Source: Candidatus Nitrosopumilus sp. (GTDB lineage Archaea; Thermoproteota; Nitrososphaeria; Nitrososphaerales; Nitrosopumilaceae). From it: DNA of 23,232 nucleotides. Shown here in pieces: positions 14,814 through 21,542 of this stretch. Both the position numbers and the translations under genes were made by a program. Location: assembly GCA_013002265.1 (NCBI GenBank), contig JABDKK010000062.1:1-23232 (forward strand), written 5' to 3'. Under the pieces are notes generated by a model. That model searched no databases and was not told where the DNA came from. It was given only the letters and a program-made list of their open reading frames with translations. How positions within the stretch are numbered: the first letter of the stretch is position 1; each line of letters opens with the position of its first letter.

Positions 14814-15416
14814 TCAAACAACAGTGGGATTTATCTCAAAACCACCAATTTTTGATCTGCCTTTCTCTGTAATTGAATAAGTATATGGTTTAGTTTCTGT
14901 ATTTCTTTCCACATAACCATCATCAAATAATTTTTTCATTAATCTAGATGTGTGTTCTCTACTCTTCTTTAATGTGATTTGTATATCACGTGATGTCATA
15001 GGTTTGTTTGTGATTTGATGCAACACAAAATCAATTGGATTTGAATAATCTGGATTGGATACTTTGGGCGTAGAAACATCTTTTTCAGGCACAACTTTTT
15101 TTAGTGGTTCCTGGACAACCTTTTTCTCTTTTTCATTAATATTGGTAATTTGTTCTAAAATTTGTTTTAATTCTGTATTTGTTGTCTCTGTTTTTTGTTC
15201 AATCCCCTGTATTTCCAAGGCATCTAGGCGTATTTTCATATCAATTAACTGTCTTTCATAATATTCAAGTCGTTCAGATTGTGATATGTCTCCCATTTCA
15301 GACTTGGTTTTGATAAAAGGACGAACCTTAAAGTAAAAATATAATCCTCCCAATCCTACAAAAAATGCTAAAATCACACCTAAAATCACCTCAGGATCGG
15401 GAATCTCAACTAACAT
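14814..15416 (-). CDS. Membrane-anchored winged-helix protein
   Basis: A 200-aa protein from ATG 15416. It has a single hydrophobic segment near residues 8-28 (EVILGVILAFFVGLGGLYFYF), then a charged coiled coil (about 48-100, SERLEYYERQLIDMKIRLDALE...ELKQILEQITNINEKE), a flexible K/P/V-rich linker, and a C-terminal winged helix (about 125-195: DFVLHQITNKPMTSRDIQITLKKSREHTSRLMKKLFDDGYVERNTETKPYTYSITEKGRSKI) of MarR/ArsR-like type. The DNA-binding domain should face the cytoplasm. The frame extends to GTG 15470, but I prefer 15416 because an ATAAAT box is centred 27 bp upstream and the extra 18 residues look non-coding. Confidence 0.8.
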   Translation of the reverse strand: MLVEIPDPEVILGVILAFFVGLGGLYFYFKVRPFIKTKSEMGDISQSERLEYYERQLIDMKIRLDALEIQGIEQKTETTNTELKQILEQITNINEKEKKVVQEPLKKVVPEKDVSTPKVSNPDYSNPIDFVLHQITNKPMTSRDIQITLKKSREHTSRLMKKLFDDGYVERNTETKPYTYSITEKGRSKIGGFEINPTVV

Positions 15417-15434
15417 CACAACATTTACGCCTGA

Positions 15435-15452
15435 ATCGTGATTTATCGTGAT
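15435..15452 (-). promoter_or_regulatory. Direct repeat ATCACGAT flanking the TATA box
   Basis: On the minus strand ATCACGAT occurs twice with a 10-bp period (15445-15452 and 15435-15442), and the ATAAAT box lies across the junction. This is a good candidate operator for repression of the downstream winged-helix gene. Confidence 0.45.
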
Positions 15453-15543
15453 TGAACAACAATTATTCACACTTTAGATTAACAATCTCACACATATCAT
15501 CACAATCATCTAATTTGATAACCAACTTGAATCATCACAAACA

Positions 15544-15906
15544 TCACATACTGCATGCCTGACGAATGAGCCTATCTATCACACTTATGACCTCATCTTC
15601 TCTTTCTGGAAATATATCACTCTCATTTATCACACTAATCTGGTCTGAGAGTTTAGTAATCACATCAATATCATCAGGCAAAAGTATGCCTAAACCACGA
15701 AAAAGAATGATTGAGTAAAATAACCCAATTAATTTCTCTCTTGATTGGCCAACTTGCCTGTAATAAGCCCCTTTGCTAATAGTAAATTTAGATTCTAGAA
15801 GATTCTTCTGATTTAAAATAATTTCAATTTGTCGTTCAGTAAATAGTGATTTTTTGATAATTTTCTTAATAATATTGTTAAAATTAGATACTTCAAGTTC
15901 TTCCAT
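15544..15906 (-). CDS. Small HTH-like protein, function unknown
   Basis: A 120-aa protein not assigned to a named family. The stretch SLFTERQIEIILNQKNLLESKFTISKGAYYRQVGQSREKLIGLFYSIILFRGLGILL (about 20-76) looks like a helix-turn-helix related to sigma-region-4/transposase-type HTHs, with ISKGAYYRQ as turn and recognition helix, followed by an amphipathic helix. It lies upstream of the membrane winged-helix gene on the same strand and diverges from GGGP synthase. It ends in CATCACA repeats that continue into the intergenic gap. Confidence 0.7.
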   Translation of the reverse strand: MEELEVSNFNNIIKKIIKKSLFTERQIEIILNQKNLLESKFTISKGAYYRQVGQSREKLIGLFYSIILFRGLGILLPDDIDVITKLSDQISVINESDIFPEREDEVISVIDRLIRQACSM

Positions 15907-15942
15907 AGCTATACAATTCTGTATACCAGTATTCCAATTAAA

Positions 15943-15950
15943 CTTTAAAG
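15943..15950 (+). promoter_or_regulatory. TATA box of the GGGP synthase-DP2 operon
   Basis: CTTTAAAG, itself a palindrome, is centred about 26 bp before the ATG at 15972, predicting a leaderless transcript. It could also serve the divergent gene at 15906 at a longer distance. Confidence 0.45.
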
Positions 15951-15971
15951 AGTTATTTACAAACCCAAACT

Positions 15972-16724
15972 ATGGCTGGAAATAAAGTTGAAACATTCCT
16001 AAAATCGGAATTAAAGAAGAAAAAGGCATTATTATTCGTGTTAATTGACTCTGAAGAATCTAACTTAGAGGCATCAAGCAAACTTGCTGCAGATGTTGAA
16101 AAAATTGGTGCGTCTGCAATCCTTGTGGGAGGCTCATCTGCCACGGATCAAATTGAAATGTCCAAAGTTGTTAAAGGGATAAAAAAAAGCATTAAAATTC
16201 CCATAATCCTCTTCCCTGGAAATGTTACTGGAGTAGTTCCAGACGCTGATGCGATTTTGTTTAGTTCGTTGATGAATTCGGAGAATCCATATTTTATCAC
16301 ACAAGCCCAAGCATTGGGTGCTCCAAGCGTTCTAAAATTTGGTTTAGAACCACTTCCTACTGCGTATTTGGTAATAGGAGATGGAACATCTGCCTGGTTT
16401 GTAGGCTCAGCTAGAGGAATTCCCTTTGAAAAACCCAAAATTGCAGCCGCATATTCACTAGCTGCTCAATTCTTAGGAATGAGGTTTGTATATTTGGAAG
16501 CAGGCTCTGGTGCAAAAACCAATGTTACGCCTGAAATGGTTAAGACAGTCAGGCATGTGTTTAATGGCTTCATAATTGTTGGTGGTGGTATTAGGGATGT
16601 TAAAACCGCTCAAAGTTTGGTAAAAGCAGGAGCTGATGCTTTAGTAATTGGAACATTCCTTGAAAAAGGAGGAAGTATCAAAAAACTCCAAGAAATAGCA
16701 AAAGCAATTCAAAGAAGCAAGTAA
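15972..16724 (+). CDS. Geranylgeranylglyceryl phosphate synthase
   Basis: Forms the first ether bond of archaeal membrane lipids, joining geranylgeranyl diphosphate to sn-glycerol-1-phosphate (EC 2.5.1.41). It is a TIM-barrel of 250 aa. The phosphate-binding and active-site features are ILVGGSSATD (50-59), FPGNVTGV (81-88), YLEAGSGA (174-181), GGGIRD (204-209) and IGTFLEKGG (226-234). The closest relatives by wording are group II GGGPS. It precedes DP2 with only a 12-bp gap, so a lipid gene and the replicative polymerase share a transcript. Confidence 0.95.
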   Translation: MAGNKVETFLKSELKKKKALLFVLIDSEESNLEASSKLAADVEKIGASAILVGGSSATDQIEMSKVVKGIKKSIKIPIILFPGNVTGVVPDADAILFSSLMNSENPYFITQAQALGAPSVLKFGLEPLPTAYLVIGDGTSAWFVGSARGIPFEKPKIAAAYSLAAQFLGMRFVYLEAGSGAKTNVTPEMVKTVRHVFNGFIIVGGGIRDVKTAQSLVKAGADALVIGTFLEKGGSIKKLQEIAKAIQRSK

Positions 16725-16736
16725 TAGAACTGTATT

Positions 16737-19700
16737 ATGCCTGATAATGATGCAATTTCTCGTATTAGTGACATCAAAATGCCTGAATATTATCAAGATT
16801 ATTACTCAAAATTATCCATTGAAACATATTCTATTTTTGAACATGCGGCAAATGCAAAATCTAGCCTTGTAGACTCTTCTGGAATTATTGAGCCTAAAAT
16901 TGCATTTGATCTTGCAGACAGAGTAGCAAAAATGCACGAAATTGATATTGCTGAACCCCTTAGAGAATTACTAAAAATAAATGGAAAAGAACTATCAGCT
17001 TTAATTCTTTCAAAAGAAATTGCTTTAGGAAAATATACACTACCAAATTCTACTTTAGAAGAAAAATTAGATTTGGCAGTTCGTGTTGGACTAGCAATTG
17101 TAACTGAGGGAGTTACAATTGCACCACTACAAGGAATTAGTGAGGTAAAGATTAAGAAAAATAAAGATGGAACAGAATATCTTTCTGTTTCAATTGCGGG
17201 CCCAATGCGTTCGGCAGGTGGTACTGAATCTGCAGTTACTATGTTAATTGCTGATCATGTAAGAAAATCAGCAGGTCTTTCAAAATTCCAAGCAAACTCA
17301 TTTGATGATGAAACAGGTAGATTTGTAGAGGAATTGAGAATTTATGAAAGAGAAGCAAGTAGTTTTCAATTTCATATTTTAGATGAGGACATTGAACATG
17401 TAATTTCTAATCTACCTGTTGAATTAGATGGTGTTGATACAGATCCATACGAAGTTGTGAATCATAAATCAATGGTTAGAATCAAAACAGATAGAGTTAG
17501 AGGTGGGGCATTAAGAGTATTAAATGATGGATTGATTGGAAGATCAAAAAAACTTCTAAAGAGAATTGAACTATACAATCTTGATGGATGGGAATGGCTC
17601 AACGACCTTAAAGGGGCCATTCAAACTGGTGACAATCAAGAGGATGCAGCAGCTAAAAGAATGCGTGAAGTGATTACAGGCAGATCAGTATTATCAATGC
17701 CTAACAAATTAGGTGGATTTAGACTTAGATATGGACGATCTTGTAATACTGGATTTGCCTCAGTTGGGATTCATCCAGTAATAGCAGAGATTTTAGATCA
17801 TACAATAGCAGTAGGTACTCAAGTAAAAATTGACATTCCAGGGAAGGGTGCAACTGTGGCATTTGTGGATTCAATTGATACTCCAACTGTTCGTCTGAAA
17901 AATGGTGATGTTATAAAAATTAGAGATGTTCAGCACGGAATAGAAATTAAAAATGAGATTGAAAAAATTCTACATCTTGGTGATATTTTAATCTCATTTG
18001 GAGATTTTCTTGAAAACAACGCTCAACTAGTTCCTTCAGGATATGTGGAGGAATTTTGGATAGAAGAATTAAAACAAAAAATCCAAAAATACGAACTAAA
18101 TGATCAGAATCTTATTCAATTTTTAACAAAAATTCCTACTATAGACGAAGCCATCAAACTATCATTAGATTTTCAAATTCCACTTCATCCCCACTACTTG
18201 TATTTCTGGGATAAAATTTCATCTGAAGAACTCTCAAAGCTTTTAGAACCTAACAAAGTAACTGACGAAACAATCGAGTATTCAATTAATAAAAAAAAAA
18301 TACTTGAAAGATTGGGAGTCCCTCATAAAATTAACAATGAATCCTTAATACTTGAAAAACAAGAAGCAAAAATTTTCTTTAATCTATTATTTAGAGAAAA
18401 ACCAACAATTACTGAGCAATCTGTACTAAAAATATTAACATCCTCATCTGGAATCCCAATCAAAAACAAATTTTCAACTTCGATTGGTGTCAGAATTGGA
18501 AGACCAGAAAAAGCAGCTGCAAGACAAATGAAACCTCCAACACATGTATTGTTTCCTGTAAGTGATAAGGGAGGACCTACAAGAGATCTTCTAAAAGCAT
18601 CAAGGAATGAACACTTTTTTTCAAATATTTTTAATCGACATTGTAATCAATGTGACGAACCTTCTATTGGAATAAAATGTTCAAAATGTGGTACTAAGAC
18701 AACAATAACCTACAGATGCCCAAATTGTAGAGACACACTTAGCGAACCATACTGTGAAAAATGTAAAAGAAAAGCACAATCTCACTCACATAAAGAATTT
18801 CCATTAAAATCAAAACTACTCTCAGCTCAAGAAAAGATTGGATTACGCGCACAAGAACCCTTCAAAGGAGTAAAGGAACTAATCAATCAAGATAGAATCG
18901 CTGAACCCCTAGAAAAGGGATTAGTACGTCAAAACTTTGGATTGACAGTTTTCAAAGACGGAACAGTAAGATTTGATGCAACAAATTCTCCGCTAACCCA
19001 ATTCAAACCATCTTGGATTGGTACATCAATAGAGAAACTCAAGATGCTTGGTTACTCTAATGACATTGATGGAAAACCTCTTGAAAATCCAAATCAAATT
19101 TTAGAACTTAGAATGCAAGATGTGATTATTCCTTATGAGAGTGGAAAATACCTGGTTTCTACATGTAAATATATTGATACTATTTTGGAAAAATTCTATG
19201 GCAGTTCTATATTTTACAATGTAAAGAATATTGAAGAATTAATTGGACATCTAATAATTGGTTTGGCCCCACATACATCAGTTGGAATTGTAGGACGAAT
19301 TATTGGTTTTACAGAAACTCATGTTTGTTTTGCAACTCCAAACTGGCATTCAGCAAAAAGAAGAGATGCAGATGGTGATGCAGATTCTATTATGCTATTA
19401 ATGGATAGTCTTCTAAACTTTTCAAGACAATTTCTTTCTGATAGAATTGGTGGTCTAATGGATGCTCCATTACTTGTACAACCTCTTGTATTACCACATG
19501 AATCTCAACCACAAGCACATAATCTTGAAGTTACAAAATCATTACCTTTGGAATTCTTTGAATCTACTCTACAACAGGTAAAAGCTTCTGATGTTTCATC
19601 CGTAGAAATCATAAAGTCTCGTCTTGAAACTGAAAGACAATTCTATGACTACTTCTCTACTCATTCAACATCTTCTTTAACTACTTCAAAATCACGTAGT

Positions 19701-20114
19701 GCATACTCTACACTTGGTTCCATGCTTGACAAATTTGATATGCAAATTAAGAATGCTGAATTAATTGACGCAGTTAACACTTCAGAAATTGTTTCCAATG
19801 TGATATCAACACATCTTGTACCAGACATAATGGGAAATCTTAGGGCATATGCAAGACAAAATTTTAGATGTACCGGATGTGGAAAATCTTATCGTAGAAT
19901 GCCTTTAATTCAAACATGTGTTTGTGGACACAAACTAATTCCTACAATTACAAGGGGCTCTGTAGAAAAATATCTAAAACTTGCCAAAAGACTTGTTGAG
20001 AAATACGATGTCAGTGAATATCAAAGAGGGCGAATTCATGCTCTATCAGATGAAATTGAATTAGTGTTTGGCAAAAGCCAAGGAGATCAATCTCTACTGA
20101 CAGATTATGCCTAA
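16737..20114 (+). CDS. polC: D-family DNA polymerase large (catalytic) subunit DP2
   Basis: Catalytic subunit of PolD, 1125 aa, a double-psi-barrel polymerase related to RNA polymerase rather than to B-family enzymes. Visible landmarks are SIAGPMRSAGGTESAV (152-167), a zinc region with four CxxC pairs (636-676: CNQC, CSKC, CPNC, CEKC), the conserved SPLTQFKPSWIGTSIEKLKMLGY block (751-773), the catalytic loop NWHSAKRRDADGDAD (869-883) whose Asp residues bind the catalytic metals, LLNFSRQFLSDRIGGLMDAPLL (892-913), and a second zinc site (CTGC 1045-1048, CVC 1061-1063). There is no intein at the catalytic loop, a common intein site. The C-terminus QSLLTDYA fits a PCNA-interaction (PIP) motif Q-x2-L-x2-Y. 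The stop is 2 bp from the convergent glyA stop. Confidence 0.97.
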   Translation: MPDNDAISRISDIKMPEYYQDYYSKLSIETYSIFEHAANAKSSLVDSSGIIEPKIAFDLADRVAKMHEIDIAEPLRELLKINGKELSALILSKEIALGKYTLPNSTLEEKLDLAVRVGLAIVTEGVTIAPLQGISEVKIKKNKDGTEYLSVSIAGPMRSAGGTESAVTMLIADHVRKSAGLSKFQANSFDDETGRFVEELRIYEREASSFQFHILDEDIEHVISNLPVELDGVDTDPYEVVNHKSMVRIKTDRVRGGALRVLNDGLIGRSKKLLKRIELYNLDGWEWLNDLKGAIQTGDNQEDAAAKRMREVITGRSVLSMPNKLGGFRLRYGRSCNTGFASVGIHPVIAEILDHTIAVGTQVKIDIPGKGATVAFVDSIDTPTVRLKNGDVIKIRDVQHGIEIKNEIEKILHLGDILISFGDFLENNAQLVPSGYVEEFWIEELKQKIQKYELNDQNLIQFLTKIPTIDEAIKLSLDFQIPLHPHYLYFWDKISSEELSKLLEPNKVTDETIEYSINKKKILERLGVPHKINNESLILEKQEAKIFFNLLFREKPTITEQSVLKILTSSSGIPIKNKFSTSIGVRIGRPEKAAARQMKPPTHVLFPVSDKGGPTRDLLKASRNEHFFSNIFNRHCNQCDEPSIGIKCSKCGTKTTITYRCPNCRDTLSEPYCEKCKRKAQSHSHKEFPLKSKLLSAQEKIGLRAQEPFKGVKELINQDRIAEPLEKGLVRQNFGLTVFKDGTVRFDATNSPLTQFKPSWIGTSIEKLKMLGYSNDIDGKPLENPNQILELRMQDVIIPYESGKYLVSTCKYIDTILEKFYGSSIFYNVKNIEELIGHLIIGLAPHTSVGIVGRIIGFTETHVCFATPNWHSAKRRDADGDADSIMLLMDSLLNFSRQFLSDRIGGLMDAPLLVQPLVLPHESQPQAHNLEVTKSLPLEFFESTLQQVKASDVSSVEIIKSRLETERQFYDYFSTHSTSSLTTSKSRSAYSTLGSMLDKFDMQIKNAELIDAVNTSEIVSNVISTHLVPDIMGNLRAYARQNFRCTGCGKSYRRMPLIQTCVCGHKLIPTITRGSVEKYLKLAKRLVEKYDVSEYQRGRIHALSDEIELVFGKSQGDQSLLTDYA

Positions 20115-20116
20115 AT

Positions 20117-21439
20117 CTATCTTAATTTTACGTAGTCGTAAGCACCTAATTTGTTATCAAAACAGAATTTAACTTTCTGATAGTCCTTTCTTAGGGACTT
20201 TACTTTTCTAAGAATCTTTTTTGGCTCTTTTTTATCAATTACAACTTCTTTGATGAAAGTAGCAATTTCTTGCATTTCATTCTTTTTCATTCCTAGACGT
20301 GTAATCTCTGAAACACCTAATCTTATTCCACTTGGATGGAAATAATTTCTTCCAGCTTTAATATCTCCAGGAATTAGTTGTCTGTTGACTATGATGTTGG
20401 CTTTTTCTAAATCAGCTTCAACTTTTCCACCATCTGAATAATCTAAAACATTAACAGCAATCTGATGAGATTGTGTAAATCCTCTGTTTTCACCTAAAAC
20501 TTTGAAACCTAAATCACTCAAAGCTTCGGCAAATAACTTTGCATTTTTTATAACTTGAGTAGCATATTCTTTTCCAAACTCTAATGCTTCAGCAAATGCA
20601 ACTGCTTTTCCAGCCATGTTGTTAATATGATGACTACTTGTAAGGCCAGGAAAAGTTGCTTTCTTAATTACTTCCTCGTGCTCTTTTGATCCTAATACAA
20701 GCCCACCTTGTGGTCCAAACAAAGTTTTGTGAGTACTCATGGTCATAGTATCTGCTCCTTCTCGAAGTGGATCTTGGAATTTACCTCCAGCAATTAATCC
20801 TGCAACATGTGCTGCATCATAATTGATGTGCATATCGTAACTTTTTAGAAATTCTGCTAGCTCTTTAACAGGATGAGGAAATAGAAATAATGAACCACCA
20901 AACATAGCCATTTTTGGAAGTCGATTGTTTTGTTTTAGTTCTTTGACTTTTTGTTTTGTTTTATCAACATCAATGGTCATCTCTTCAGCGTCAAATGGAT
21001 AGAATTCAATTTCTAAACCATGAACCAATCCAGCAGTTCCGTAATGTTCCTTTTTTCCATGTGAAATATGCCCACCGGCAGGAATTGATGGAGCTAACAT
21101 AATGTCTCCTGGATTTGTAAATGCTGAATAAACTGCTAGATTTGCTACAACGCCTGAAATTGGTCTAACATCTGCAAATTTTGCCTTGTATAATTTTTGA
21201 GCTAATTTCATACACTCAAATTCTACATCATCAATGTAGATGCATCCAGCGTAAACTCTCTCACCAGGCCATCCTTCAGCATATCTGTTACCAAAATCGG
21301 AAATTATTGCCTCCCTTACTGCTGGACTAGGAATGTTTTCACTGGCAATTAATGGAATGGAATTCTCAAACCATTTATGATGCTCTTTTAATTTACTGAA
21401 AATTGTATCATAAGATTTCTTATTAGCAGATTTGGCCAT
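20117..21439 (-). CDS. glyA: Serine hydroxymethyltransferase
   Basis: PLP enzyme interconverting serine and glycine with transfer of a one-carbon unit to a folate-type pterin. Numbering from ATG 21439 (440 aa): IASEN at 31-35, NRYAEGWPGERVYAG (51-65), NYDAAHVAGLIAG (206-218), and the PLP lysine in STHKT at 235-239 (Lys238). The length and motifs are normal for the archaeal branch. ATG 21454 is also in frame, but a TTTAAA box is centred 26 bp before 21439 and only 11 bp before 21454, so 21439 is the better start. The pterin used (tetrahydrofolate or tetrahydromethanopterin) cannot be read from this sequence. Confidence 0.96.
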   Translation of the reverse strand: MAKSANKKSYDTIFSKLKEHHKWFENSIPLIASENIPSPAVREAIISDFGNRYAEGWPGERVYAGCIYIDDVEFECMKLAQKLYKAKFADVRPISGVVANLAVYSAFTNPGDIMLAPSIPAGGHISHGKKEHYGTAGLVHGLEIEFYPFDAEEMTIDVDKTKQKVKELKQNNRLPKMAMFGGSLFLFPHPVKELAEFLKSYDMHINYDAAHVAGLIAGGKFQDPLREGADTMTMSTHKTLFGPQGGLVLGSKEHEEVIKKATFPGLTSSHHINNMAGKAVAFAEALEFGKEYATQVIKNAKLFAEALSDLGFKVLGENRGFTQSHQIAVNVLDYSDGGKVEADLEKANIIVNRQLIPGDIKAGRNYFHPSGIRLGVSEITRLGMKKNEMQEIATFIKEVVIDKKEPKKILRKVKSLRKDYQKVKFCFDNKLGAYDYVKLR

Positions 21440-21462
21440 ATTTTGCAACCCCATTTTCCCAA

Positions 21463-21468
21463 TTTAAA
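21463..21468 (-). promoter_or_regulatory. TATA box for glyA
   Basis: TTTAAA (minus TTTTTAAATT) is centred 26 bp upstream of ATG 21439. It settles the start choice in favour of a leaderless transcript from that codon. Confidence 0.5.
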
Positions 21469-21511
21469 AACACCGATGCAACTTTGATTCTTCCTTATTG
21501 GATCTGGAAGG

Positions 21512-21518
21512 TATAAAA
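21512..21518 (+). promoter_or_regulatory. Strong TATA box for the thermosome gene
   Basis: TATAAAA preceded by purine-rich GGAAGG (possible BRE) and centred 28 bp before the ATG at 21543. It is the best TATA match in the window, fitting a highly expressed chaperonin gene. Confidence 0.65.
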
Positions 21519-21542
21519 GGGGAATCGAGAGTTTTTGCACTT

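Noticed and set aside
15417..15470. N-terminal extension MNNCCSITINHDSG of the membrane winged-helix protein as a metal-binding cysteine pair
   Set aside because: These codons overlap the probable promoter and direct repeats; the ATG at 15416 has a better-placed TATA box, so the extension is probably untranslated.
19340..19385. Possible intein at the DP2 catalytic loop
   Set aside because: The protein runs through NWHSAKRRDADGDAD without any insertion; the length of 1125 aa is that of an intein-free DP2.
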